Shown one piece after another: positions 18,372 through 27,500 of a DNA stretch of 27,500 nucleotides. How positions within the stretch are numbered: the first letter of the stretch is position 1; each line of letters begins with the position of its first letter. The notes beneath the pieces are model-generated. The model was not told the DNA's origin, did not search any database, and worked only from the letters and a program-made list of their open reading frames with translations. The stretch spans positions 22,501 through 50,000 of the forward strand of contig WBZZ01004131.1 of the NCBI GenBank assembly GCA_019918135.1, in the 5' to 3' direction. The DNA is from Paulinella micropora (taxonomy: Eukaryota > Cercozoa > Imbricatea > Euglyphida > Paulinellidae). The translations under genes were made by a program, and so were the position numbers.

Positions 18372-19277
18372 ATGGAAGACGAGAATGAGCAGGCTGGTGT
18401 GACACCAACTGATTATGGTCTTAGTGAGGAGAGGGGCAGGAGACTCAGTACTCAGAAGAGAGGGGGGATAGAGATGGAGAGGAGAGAGAGGAGTATACGT
18501 ATACAGCCGATGTAGAGTCGACAGGGGGGGGGGGGGGGTAATGCACAAGAAGCGAGTGCAGGTCAGACTGGAGGATCTCCATTGACAGAGGCAGAGAGAG
18601 AGATGGAGGATGTTGGCCAGAATATCCCAAATACATGGGAACAGTTGGCTACACTGTAGTATGATGATGAAGAGTCCTTCTTCCTTAACTACCCAACCTA
18701 TTATAAAACACACATCTACATTCCTTACGAGAAAAGGAATAGACCAGGACAAGGTCAAAGCAACCTCCTGATCGAAATTCCCGGCCTTGCGAAGCCTCTC
18801 TTCAACAAAGTGAGGTTTGAGCACGAAAGAGTGCCATTGCAGGATATCAAGTATGGCGAGACTCTTACACTGTGCGACATATACGACATATCTGCAACAC
18901 TCTACGCTGCTGTGCTCGTTGCGGAATTTCATGAACGCACAAACATACAGTGGAAAAATAAACGCACAACTGCAGCATGGCTGTCTGTCTGTGGTGTCCC
19001 CACTGATATCAAGAATCTAGAAAGAAAGTTCGAAGGTAGAAACCAAAGTGGCATTGAGTTTGCCCTTGAGGCTTTTGTAACTGCCTTCACACGGGCTTAC
19101 AACGAAATGTACAAAGCACTGAAAGACAACACAAGGCAACATCCTGTTTACGAGGAGGTTGACCAGTCTTGTCAGGTGCTTGAACGCCTCACACAACTCC
19201 ATAAGTGCCTCTTTGAGGGGAAGGAGCAAAAACTAATATGGAAACAATGGGCCAACACGAAGAATCACACTCATTAA
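18372..19277 (+). pseudogene. Element B Gag-N ORF, with two in-frame TAG stops
   Basis: ATG at 18372 opens a frame of 301 codons to TAA at 19275 that is interrupted only by TAG at 18513 and 18657. Downstream of the second stop the frame reads smoothly (YYKTHIYIPYEKRNR, VPLQDIKYGETLTLCDIYDI, EFALEAFVTAFTRAYNEMYK). It aligns with the Gag-N ORF at 13438-14178 across the central domain and has about 85 more residues, including a Leu-rich helix (SCQVLERLTQLHKCLFEG). A poly-G run at 18524-18538 lies in the low-complexity N-terminal part. Probably a matrix-like or assembly domain; the function is inferred only from its position before Gag. Confidence 0.6.
19237..19277 (+). promoter_or_regulatory. 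Overlap of Gag-N and Gag frames (+1)
   Basis: The Gag frame is open from 19237 (after a TAA at 19234), whereas Gag-N ends at 19277, so the frames overlap by about 41 bases with Gag in +1. This allows +1 frameshifting or separate initiation at the Gag ATG (19327). No known slippery heptamer is recognised. Confidence 0.3.
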
Positions 19278-19326
19278 AGGCCCTCTCACAACAATCCCAA
19301 ATAATAACAGAGCTGATAAGTCTTCC

Positions 19327-21002
19327 ATGAGAGAAAAGGCACACTTCCTCTCTAGTGCCACAGGGCTTGCACAGTTCGTGACTCATCTAGCACGACAGGT
19401 GAAAGAAGAAGAGACGAGACAGAAAGAGGAGAAGGAGCAGAAGGAGAAGATAGCTGTGGCAATGGTAGTAGCACGGGTGGCTCCACAGCCAACGGCTCCA
19501 CCTACCACATCTAACCCAGCTCCCAAGAAGGCAGGAGGAGGACCCACAGGAGGAGGATCCCAAGGGGGAGGAACAGTAATTAACTTGACTGACTCCCAGA
19601 AGAAAAAGCAGGCGCTGCAGGCAGCCCTAGCTAAAATCAAAATTGGGGGAGGGGGCCTTAAGCTCTATGCTATCACTGCCAATGATGCTGACACAGAGAA
19701 GACCCTCATGACTAAATTCAATGAGATGGACAGATGCTTCCAGCAAAACCAGTGTGAGGTGGAGCAGGAGTATGAAGTCCTAGAACATCTCTGTGATCGA
19801 TCCCTCCTTGGAGCTGGTTTTGATCGTATAACTTACGAGAAGTACAGAGGAGAGGAGGAGCTAGCAAGGAAAGGTGGACATGCAGAGATGAGTTGTACTC
19901 TGGCCATTGCTGCCCTCATTCAATACTTTAAGGCAAGTGGATACCAACATTTGTGCACTGGCACATTGATTGGGTTTGAAATTTTCGACTTAGTATCGGA
20001 GCAGTTGCAGTCTGTCACTCAGCTTGCATCTGTCTTAACAAATGTGGGCACCCAGTACACTCTCTTTTATAACCACAAAGCCATACTCCTATATTTCCTC
20101 AGTGCTCTGCACGTCTACAACAAAAATAAGCTCACACTGCTCATGCAAGACTGCAAAACCTTCGACAAGGTAAAGCACTTGAACTTTTTGGAGATGAGCG
20201 TCTTTGAGGCCACGACTAAGGCCGTGAGCCCAAAAATGTTGTGGACCGAAGTAATGACCGCTTGTCAGAGGCTCGACAGCCAGACAGCATCCTTGATCGG
20301 TTCTGCATCGGCTTCTGCTCAACCGCAAGCCGCACATACGCAACGATCTCTAGGAAAGCGACCAAGAGAGAACAGTCGTGAAGCTAACACACCTTGTATT
20401 CGTTGGTGGGTACGGGCACAATGCTTCAAACACACAAATAAGAAATGCCCGTACAACCACGATGTCGAGGACACCCGCATCCGAAACACACTCCTCAAGA
20501 ACGTACGGTCGGACGAAACCAACACCGTCGCCGTTCTGCGCCGACTGCGCAAGGATCAGGGGTGGAAATTACAGGATGTCGCGGACCATGACCACGAACT
20601 AGCTGACGCGATCAATTTTCTTTTCGCTAGAGATGATCAGAAGACGGCAGCCATAGAAGCCGCAAGTAGAGGAAGAGGTGGAACACGAGGAAGAGGAGGA
20701 GGGAGAGGAATCAATCGAGGAGGAGGAGCCCCTTTCGCACGAGGCACATACACTCGCGGGGGGAGAGAGGATTTGTAAGAAGAGGAGGAGGAAGAGGTGT
20801 ATTTCAAGGTAGAGGAGGAGGAAGATGGGTTGGCCGAGGTGGATAAGGCAGCGCAGAGCGCCCGTACCACAGAGATGGGGGCTGGGCAGACGGCTCGAGC
20901 TCAAGCTCGAGTTCCTCAGCACCACAGGCCTATGCGACATCAGGCGCAACCACTACCGACACTGATGCCGACTCAGGTAACAGATTTGAGGTAGTCCAAT
21001 GA
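19327..21002 (+). pseudogene. Element B Gag with CCCH zinc finger and RGG box
   Basis: ATG at 19327; the frame runs to TAA 20776 (483 residues) and continues after one frameshift near 20765 in another frame to TGA 21000. Domains: basic/acidic coiled coil (VKEEETRQKEEKEQKEK), Pro/Gly linker, capsid-like helices (YQHLCTGTLIGFEIFD, then YFLSALHVYNKNKL), and zinc finger C-x8-C-x7-C-x3-H (C357, C366, C374, H378; bases 20395-20460). A run of RG/RGG repeats extends through the frameshift, and the Ser-rich tail ends SGNRFEVVQ, equivalent to NRFEVE of element A. An extra in-frame TAA at 20844 lies in the RGG part. It packages element RNA by analogy with other Gag proteins; the CCCH finger replaces the usual knuckle. 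Confidence 0.75.
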
Positions 21003-21014
21003 CTAGAGGAGGGA
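20994..21014 (+). promoter_or_regulatory. Candidate Gag-Pol readthrough stop UGA CUAG, element B
   Basis: GTC CAA TGA CTA GAG GAG: the Gag stop at 21000-21002 is in frame with the next 121 codons of Pol (to TGA 21366). UGA followed by CUA(G) is the best-known leaky stop context in eukaryotes and their viruses. Element A keeps UGA CUG GAG at the same place. Confidence 0.6.
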
Positions 21015-21725
21015 GAAAACAGAACAACATGCATTGCACGATACACCGTTGTGCAGGTCCCAACCAAGGGTACCAGTGAGTCTAAGAGCCCACAGCAGGC
21101 CACAGACCAACTCAAAGGTAGTACAATACCAGTACACCCATCACGACAACAAACAGTGCATGCTGCTAATAGGCAGGCGAGTAAAGCGCTGGCAAAGAGA
21201 AAGCAGGCGGGCCTGTCGCAGCCACAGCCGAAGAAAGTAAGAATAGAACCGGCAGTTAATCTTATCAACTTGCCGAGACAGACAATAGACACCGGGAGGA
21301 TGGAGGACATCAACCTCTCCTCACGGTCTCAAACAGAGAAAGCAAGGACAATCATCCTTCGCCTGTGAACAATACCCAAAAAGACATTACAAAAACGGCG
21401 GAAAGGGAGGAGGAGGCGAACCTCGAGAAAAGGATACAGATTTTAGAACACAAGCTCCTTGTATTGACCTTAAAAACACCGGCCAGACGCTTTATGCTAT
21501 ACGAACCTTTTTTGTGAAACATTAAATACCTTTATAAACGTTGGTAATGATACTATGGCGAATATAAATATTGTCGGCCGGAAATTTACTACGAAACACC
21601 ATGCGTGGTTAGAAACTAATATGAAAAAATCATCTGGCACTTTGAAAGGAGTTAGCAGTCGGACGGATATAACGGGCATCATCACTTTAAATTTTAAATT
21701 GAAATCCGGCGAGTATATCGAGTGG
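21003..21725 (+). pseudogene. Element B Pol N-terminal region and protease (frameshifted)
   Basis: Three frames hold one former reading frame. 21003-21368 is the basic region (STIPVHPSRQQ, LSQPQPKKVRIE). 21368-21517 is a coiled coil (EANLEKRIQILEHKLLVL). From 21474 comes PDALCYTNLFCETL, then NVGNDTMANINIVGRKF and GVSSRTDITGIITLNFKL. DTMA (Asp codon 21549-21551) occupies the place of the retropepsin DTGA catalytic motif. Another frameshift near 21715 moves into the long frame at 21722. The protease fold is supported by the downstream strands VDLYVVPEYHGS and VVIDCAAKRVIYG. Confidence 0.65.
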
Positions 21726-23797
21726 ACTTATACGTTGTCCCCGAATACCACGGATCTGTTCTTTTGTCATACGACCAACTGGCGACAATGAACGTAGTGA
21801 TTGATTGCGCCGCCAAAAGAGTCATATACGGCGTAGAGTCAGGAGAAGAATATACTGTCGACTCTCTCCATGCTATTGACTCATACGAGGCCCTACACCT
21901 AGGGGTAGCATCGGAAGGGAAACAGGTGGCCATTACACACGCATATGAGGCATATATGCCAACGGACGCGGTGTCTAAAGATGGTTCAAACCTGTCAGAC
22001 AAGAGAGAGGCGGAGGTCTATACGGCTACAGTCTCTACGCAATGGGATAAAAAGTCGATAGACGATCTCATTGAAAAGAGGAAAGAGGAGATTATATGCA
22101 TGGGAAAAAGGTGCCCATCGTTGGCGAGATTTGAAGAAAGAGCAGGGGCCGATGTATATATTACCAACGGGTATTGCTTTCACGTAAAGGTGGAAGAGAA
22201 GGACAGACAGGAGTTTATACCGAGGAGAAGGGGACGACTCCCTGAAATCCCGGCAGAAGATATTAAAAGCTTTATTACCGAATTCTGGGGTGACGAGCCT
22301 ACGTGGCCGCGCTCACTGACAGAAGTGAAAAAGTGCCTGCGCACTCTTTTTGAAAATAATAAACCATATACGGTCATACTCCCGTACAATGAGAAGGCGA
22401 TATGGGCGCAGGAGATACGGGACCGGCTTATTGATCATCCGATACCGGTGCCCTCACGGAAGCAACACTTAGTGGTGGCTTGTCGTCTCGGGACTCGTGA
22501 GCAGAGCAGTGCATACAAGCGGAAGCTCAGAGACCAGGACAAGTTGAAATTGATTTCTCAAGCATTCACATGCTTCGATGGTTTCTACACCCGAAAAGCT
22601 CCGTTGCAATATGCGAGATTAATAGATATGTTGGTAGGTCTGGCGGAGGACGACGAACCAGACACTGCCACATATGAAAAAACTGGAATGGACGATATAT
22701 CAGAAGAAGAGTTGGGCTTGGAGGAGGACAGAGCACCCCTCAAGTATCACAAGAGAATGTCAGAGGAGGAGTTTAAGGCGGCGATAGACGAGAAATTGGC
22801 AGGAGGAGCAGGTACGGAGAAGGAGAAAGAGGTTTTGAAAGAGAGATTGAAGGCGAACAAAATGATTTTTGACTCCCCTCAAGCGGGAGGTGTCAAGCCG
22901 GAAGACTTCACCGCTGTTATTTGTAAAATACCAGGTGCTGAGCCTTCACCGGCGCCACGACGGGCAAATCTGAGTATACATGAAGCAAAGATCGCAGAAG
23001 AACAAGCGCGGCAGTTACTCGATGAGGATTTCATTGAGAGATCGACATCTCCAATAGTTTCCCAACCGAGACTGGTGCCTAAACCGGGAGGAGAATGGCG
23101 CTTAACGGTTAACTATGCCCGCGTCAATAAAATTTTAGAGGAGGAACGAAATCCATTACCTACTCTTGAAGAAGGAAGGCGAGTATTGCGGAACGCCAAG
23201 CTATACTCAGTCATTGATCTGAAGAATGGCTTCTGGCAAATTCCACTGGATGAAAAGTCCATATGGCTGACTGCATTTGTAGTAGGAATGGAGATATATC
23301 AGTGGAAAGTACTTCCGATGGGACTCAAACAGGCCCCGGGACTCTTTCAGAAAGCGATGCAAAGCATACTGAGTAGCAAATATGATGACCAGACAGAGGG
23401 AGGTTTCATGAGGAGAAGAGGACAGAAGGCGGGAGAGTACGCATTTTGTTACATCGATGACATTATCGTGTACTCCAATACGATGGAAGAGCACATCGAC
23501 CATCTAACAGACATTTTCAGGCGTATCAAACTATTTGGCCTGAAATGTAATTTGAAGAAATGTCAACTCGCAAAGACAAGCGTGACATATTTGGGGTACG
23601 AAATCTCTTACAATAGAGTCTCGATATCCAAAGAGAAGAGGGAGGAGATCATGAGCCGGCAGAGGCCGAAGAATCGCACAGAGCTGCACTCATTTCTTGC
23701 GATGGCGCAATATTACAGCCAGTTCATACCCACTTGGGGTGCAACTCGGGCTAAGTTGGAGAGAATGATCGACTTCGGTGATTTTGAGAAGTGGTGA
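21722..23797 (+). pseudogene. Element B protease C-terminus, linker domain and reverse transcriptase
   Basis: A single open frame of 691 residues that starts within the protease, so the apparent GTG start is not a real start. Residues 1-35 are the protease C-terminal strands. Residues 108-345 are the conserved linker (WDKKSIDDLIEKRKEEI, FWGDEPTWPRSLTEVKKCL, PYNEKAIWAQEIRD, GTREQSSAYKRKLRD). Residues from about 410 are RT with VPKPGGEWRLTVNYARVNK, YSVIDLKNGFWQIPL (first Asp, residue 499), LPMGLKQAPGLFQKAM, FCYIDDIIVYS (YIDD at residues 577-580; bases 23450-23461) and CNLKKCQLAKTSVTYLGYEIS. It ends FEKW-stop because one base is missing relative to element A. All RT catalytic residues are intact. 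Confidence 0.85.
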
Positions 23798-24243
23798 TGA
23801 AGCCTTAGAAGCGTACAACACGCTCAAAGATCTCATCTACAAAGATCCGAAGGATGATGATGCCTGACTTTTCGAAGCAATTCGTAGTCGACACAGACGC
23901 ATCAAAGTTCGCGATCGGCGCAGTCTTACAACAGGAAGATGAGGAGAAAAAGTTGAGCCCGATCATGTTTATAAGTAGAAAGTTGTGCTCGGCGGAGCGA
24001 AACTATTGTACGAGACAGAGAGAGGCACTGGCGGTGGTCTGGGCCCTCAAACGGTTGAGAGAGTATTTATGGGGTGGACCTCAGTTTATAGTAAGGACTG
24101 ATCACCAGAATTTACTATGGCTGATGAATCATGAACAGACTGGCCGTCTAGCGAGATGGCAGGCATTCTTGTCATGTTTCAATTTTACAATGGTCCATCT
24201 ACCCGGCAAGCGAAATGTTATCGCTGACACCTCTCCAGGCTAG
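23798..24243 (+). pseudogene. Element B RNase H domain
   Basis: After the frameshift at 23795 and a small deletion near 23850, the frame from 23854 reads MPDFSKQFVVDTDASKFAIG (first Asp), TRQREALAVVWALKRLREY (Glu), VRTDHQNLLWLMN (third acid, Asp intact, unlike element A) and GKRNVIADT. One missing base near 24233 then puts the end of the ADSLSR-type motif out of frame. Confidence 0.8.
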
Positions 24244-24249
24244 AGTTTC

Positions 24250-25181
24250 ACTCAGAAGTGGCAGCTCTCGTATCATCAGCAGAAATGGAGGATCTATCCC
24301 CAGACTGCACATACGAAGTGCATCATATCGAGTCGATGCAGATGGCGAGAGGGGTCCGATATAACCGATCGGGTCTACGTCATAGCGCGCAAGGTCCGGA
24401 TCATGGGATATGTTGTACAGCACATGTCCTCGAGGATGCTGAGTGGTCCTATGAAGCATATGAGAATATGAAGGCGGAGATAACACAATAAGAGATTAAG
24501 CAAGAAGCATATGCGGAACCCCCGCAGGAGAACAAGGAGGAGTTAGACGAAAACCCTGAGAGGATAGGAGTGCAGCTAGAGGATGGGACTATCCACATAG
24601 CCTCACCCACTGCATGGAGACAGCAACAGGCTCTCGATCCGGAGTTCAAAGAGCTAATACAGCTACACAAGAACCCGAACGAGCTGAAAATGACAAAGGA
24701 GATTAAGGAGCAACAGAAGGAGATGGGGTGGAGAGACGGTCTCTTGTGGTACAAAGGCCAACACGGGCGCTATGCATCACAACCAGACAAATGGACTCTC
24801 TGGGTTCCTGAGAAACTCAGACACATCATTTTTGTCGCTGCTCATAACTGCCCACTACTGGCGCACCTGGGCCGACAAAGAACGCATATGTTCATTTCGA
24901 GACGATTCTGGTGGAAGAAGATGAAGGAGAATATTGATGAACAGGTCAATGCATGCATCCCATGCAAGACATCCAAAACACCATTGAAGGCGAATTTTGG
25001 CCTGATCGGGACTTTTCCTTTACACTTAGGAATGTTCGAGTTCTTACAGACTGATCATGTAGCACCTTTCCCGGTCACGACGGAAGGTTACAGATACCTT
25101 CTAACGGCCATAGACAGAGCCACCATGGGTGGTCCCAGTCAAAGACGTTACGGGAGAAACAACAGCCAAGGCGTTGATTGA
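24250..25181 (+). pseudogene. Element B RNase H-integrase spacer and integrase zinc finger
   Basis: One frame with a single TAA at 24489-24491. The first part (EMEDLSPDCTYEVHHIES, GPDHGICC, EDAEWSYEAYEN) matches the tail of element A pol. After ENPERIGVQLEDGTI comes the integrase N-terminal zinc-binding domain H-x6-H-x29-C-x2-C (His codons 24843 and 24864, Cys codons 24954 and 24963), with GRQRTHMFISRRFWW between. The first catalytic Asp of the core is in LQTDHVAPF (25053). A one-base shift near 25125 interrupts the strand after AIDRAT. Confidence 0.85.
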
Positions 25182-25809
25182 CAGGATCATCTCACAGATT
25201 GGGGTGCCGAGAAAAATATGCTCAGATCGAGGCTCTGACTTTAATAATGAAGTCATCGACAAGCTATCTGCATATTACGGCATGAAATGGCAACATGCCA
25301 CCGCCTATAACCCCAGAGCGAACGGCAAGATAGAGCGGGTGCATAGACCCCTCAAGGCCGCGCTGAAGATGTATTGTATGAAGAAGGAGAACCAAAAGGC
25401 ATGGGTGGAGGCAGCATCCTCGTTTGCCTTTGCTATGAATTGCCTACCCTCTACAGCGTTAGGTGGTTCAAAAGGTTCCGTCTCGCCATACCAATTGGTA
25501 TATGGGCGTGAGCCCGCCATCCCAGCCTCACTGCTGCACCCAAAAGATTCATGGGCAGATCAGGATGAGCTGTTTGGGGTGAGACTTCGGGCGAAGATGG
25601 AGGCGGAGCAAATAGTACAGGCGCATAGGGAGGCGGAGCGCAGGAAGACTGATGCTGAAGGTGTCAGGCAGGCACACCTGGATCAGTCAGATTTCAGGTC
25701 GGGGATATTGTACTACTGTATCATCCTCAGGTTCCTCAGGGAGTCAGCTCGAAGCTGTTCATCCACTGGAAAGGACCATACCAGATCATGGAACAGATGG
25801 GGCCTTTGA
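25129..25809 (+). pseudogene. Element B integrase catalytic core
   Basis: Integrase inserts the cDNA into host DNA. The second Asp is in CSDRGSDF (codon 25225) and the Glu in NGKIERVHRPLK (codon 25333), giving D-x35-E. With Asp 25053 the D,D-35-E triad is complete. YNPRANGKIERVHR and SPYQLVYGREPAIP are typical of Ty3/Gypsy integrases. The last 35 residues before 25809 are out of frame after a shift near 25700; the true continuation is GDIVLLYHPQ in another frame. Confidence 0.85.
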
Positions 25810-26761
25810 ATTATAAAATCAGGGGCAGAGGAAAAGTTCAAATAGTCAATGTACGAAGGCTGATTAAGTATGATCCCTTCCTACTTGAAGATGTGTCCGT
25901 TGATCAAGCACTCAAACGGATGGAGGGTGACTTTAAAGAGGTCCCACCAATCCGACTCAGGAGGATATCTCGGAACGGGATGCCTACAGGGCACCAATTG
26001 CGGAGAAGGAGGAGGCTGAGCTGGAGAACAAGCGGGCCACCGACCGCAAAAGTGCGGCGGGGACTCAGACCCGCACAAGGGTGGAGTCGAACGTGCCGGA
26101 AGGAAAGTTCACGGAGGCGCAAATAAGGAAAGCGCAAAATGACCTTATCTACGAACGACCGAGAAAGGCGATAAGGACGGCACGTTCGCAAGGAGTCCAT
26201 CAAGAGGGGAGCGATGACGGAGATCAAGACCCTCGCGCGGGCAATGACACTCTCGTTCACCCCAGTTGGAAAGAAGGAGATGCGATTGGACATATTTCAT
26301 GGGCCAAAGACGCTTTTTACTTGGTGAGGCCTGCGGCTCAACACGTAGCCGATGACACGCTCTCAGATTTATATCTCATGAGAGTCATGGCAGTACCTCA
26401 CAAACGCCATACGCGATCGAATCGAATTTCGACTGCGGCACAAATAATACAACCAGTCTTACATTTCTGGAGGAGTCTGGATCCAGTGGAAGATCCTAAA
26501 GTAAGACAATACCTTCCAGTATATAAAGACGCCAAGAAACTTGAGACATGGGATGATACCATATCTCCCACAGATAAAGATCATACCGCGTGGACCATAC
26601 AAGCACTACCACGAGGGGTGCTGGACATTCCTTTTGACTTGGCACAAGGCGCCATCCCTCACAAAATTTGGGACGTCCTCGAACAGTCTACCTTAGACTT
26701 AACTTTGGTTGGAGGTCCTCCACCAGGTAAAGGAGTCCGCACGCGTAAACGGCGTCTATAG
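25703..26761 (+). pseudogene. Element B integrase GPY/F module and long C-terminal extension
   Basis: From about 25703 the frame reads GDIVLLYHPQVPQGVSSK, IHWKGPYQI and GPLNYKIRGRGKVQIVNVRR, the GPY/F module of Ty3/Gypsy integrases. After another shift near 25970 an extension of about 260 residues runs to TAG 26759: a charged helix (EKEEAELENKRATDRKS), KFTEAQIRKAQNDL, a block WKEGDAIGHISWAKDAFYLV, then SDLYLMRVMAVPHKRH, VLHFWRSLDPVEDP and a basic end GVRTRKRRL. It is not a recognisable chromodomain. The GD...YLVRP...LYLMRV...HFW pattern vaguely recalls BAH domains, but this is speculation. It may direct integration, as C-terminal domains do in chromoviruses. Confidence 0.65.
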
Positions 26762-27500
26762 TAAGTATTTTTTTCTCTAGAAGTATTGTGGACCTGATCG
26801 ATTGCGAACATAACATTGATCCAATATCGTCCCGACAACCTTACTTAGATATTAAAGCTACTACAGCATTCATTCTTCTAGAGATTAACAAGACACAGCT
26901 GACAAAAAATAGGCATTCTATTCTCTTGCTTCGGCAGAGACAGACGAGACGGCCACGAAACAGCACCGTTACGGGATCGCTATTTGAGTGAGCGATGGTG
27001 TTTCCTGGATACGACCCGCATTAGTACCAGAATGATGATCTCATTAAAGACTCTACAGTCTAATCAAGAACTGATATATTTTAATAACATGAACTGCTAC
27101 ACCGGATTCCATCGATCTCTACTTGTATCGGCATATCGCAAGGTTAGGGCGCACTCAACCCAACTTCGGATTTTGTGGTCAGACTTGATCATCTGACACT
27201 ATATTAAATGATACCGATTTATACAAGGGTATGTCTTCACAAAAAGTAAATGTATTTATGGAAACCGACGACAGGTTATTACATATATATGGAAATGGCG
27301 ACATTACATTATTACTCAACCATAAAACATTATACTTGGACATACTGCACGAATATCTTATCGACAGAAGAAAGAGGAAGATTTTAGTATAGATACTGAA
27401 TGTGCTAGAGTATATATACGATTGGTACCGGGGCAAGTATCATTGTTGTTTTATAACGGCTAATTCGTGGGTTGATGTATCTTCATACATAACTCTAAAC
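26762..27500. other. Unassigned sequence after element B
   Basis: No LTR copy of the 17525-18371 region is found. A short open frame at 27231-27392 (53 residues, MSSQKVNVFMETDD to DRRKRKILV) looks mildly protein-like and could be an exon or element 3' region. Evidence is too weak to call a gene. Confidence 0.3.

Larger units (their letters stand above)
17525..26761 (+). mobile_element. Ty3/Gypsy element B, near full length, decayed
   Basis: The order is leader, Gag-N, Gag, protease, linker, RT, RNase H, integrase (zinc finger, D-D-35-E core, GPY/F) and a C-terminal extension. The RT-RNase H-integrase order defines Ty3/Gypsy (Metaviridae-like) rather than Ty1/Copia. Lesions include TAG at 18513 and 18657, frameshifts near 20765, 21366-21480, 21715, 23795, 24233, 25125, 25700 and 25970, TAA at 20844 and 24489, and a small deletion near 23850. 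It cannot be autonomous as read. No 3' LTR is recognised before the window ends. Confidence 0.85.

Noticed and set aside
18513..20846. Reassigned UAG/UAA codons (in-frame TAG at 18513 and 18657, TAA at 20844)
   Set aside because: The elements also carry many frameshifts, and conserved Gln positions in RT use CAA/CAG only. The stops fit ordinary decay, and host exons give no support for recoding.
26762..26781. A possible 20-base intron (GTAAGT...TTTCTCTAG) at the end of element B pol
   Set aside because: Splicing would still leave a stop codon at the junction, and the known introns here are 60 bases or more; chance is likely.
26984..27196. Short ORFs after element B as an env-like gene
   Set aside because: No signal peptide, membrane anchor or cysteine pattern is seen, and frames are short and overlapping.

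Overview
The window is nuclear DNA of a eukaryote, most likely a protist or unicellular alga. The signs are spliced exons with GT-AG introns of 60-70 bases, a nuclear-type tRNA-Lys with a poly-T terminator, tRNA-derived SINEs, and Ty3/Gypsy retroelements. I cannot place the species. There are no bacterial-style operons or ribosome-binding sites.

Layout: (1) 1-1790 is a pile-up of four short dispersed repeat families (here A, B, C, D), each abutting an (ATT)n microsatellite. A carries a tRNA-like head, so it is a SINE; B is present as two nearly identical copies 485 bases apart. (2) 1860-4506 holds a host-like multi-exon gene on the + strand. Five exons between 2063 and 3009 keep a continuous phase, and a likely last exon lies at 3940-4506. 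The 930-base intron between them is filled by further copies of D, A and C. (3) 4507-5120 is AT-rich with a poly-C run and no recognised gene. (4) 5122-10399 on the minus strand is the Gag-Pol part of a decayed Ty3/Gypsy element (element A): Gag, protease, reverse transcriptase and RNase H, with integrase missing. (5) 10495-11490 and 14687-15785 are two direct copies of a 1-kb composite repeat made of (TTCC)n, (TATTG)n and (TTC)n arrays. (6) 12410-14217 on the + strand is the 5' leader and first ORF of an element of the same family. A 37-base inverted duplication at 10363-10399 and 14181-14217 indicates that this is the 5' end of element A, flipped by a 3.8-kb inversion. (7) 14395-14468 is a tRNA-Lys(UUU). 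(8) 15815-16440 is a long (CAATA/CGATA)n array in opposite sense to the (TATTG)n array. (9) 17525-26761 on the + strand is a second, longer member of the family (element B) with leader, Gag-N, Gag, protease, RT, RNase H, integrase and a large C-terminal extension. It is broken by about a dozen frameshifts and stops. (10) 26762-27500 shows only short open frames.

The two elements define an unusual Ty3/Gypsy lineage. Gag is divided into an N-terminal ORF and a second ORF in the +1 frame. Gag carries a CCCH-type zinc finger and an RGG box in place of a CCHC knuckle. Gag and Pol are in the same frame, separated by UGA in a CUAG/CUGG context that suggests stop-codon readthrough. The protease motif reads DTMA where DTGA is expected. 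A conserved domain of about 240 residues separates protease from RT, and an extension of about 260 residues follows the integrase GPY/F module. All element ORFs carry lesions, so these features are inferred from aligning the two copies by eye.
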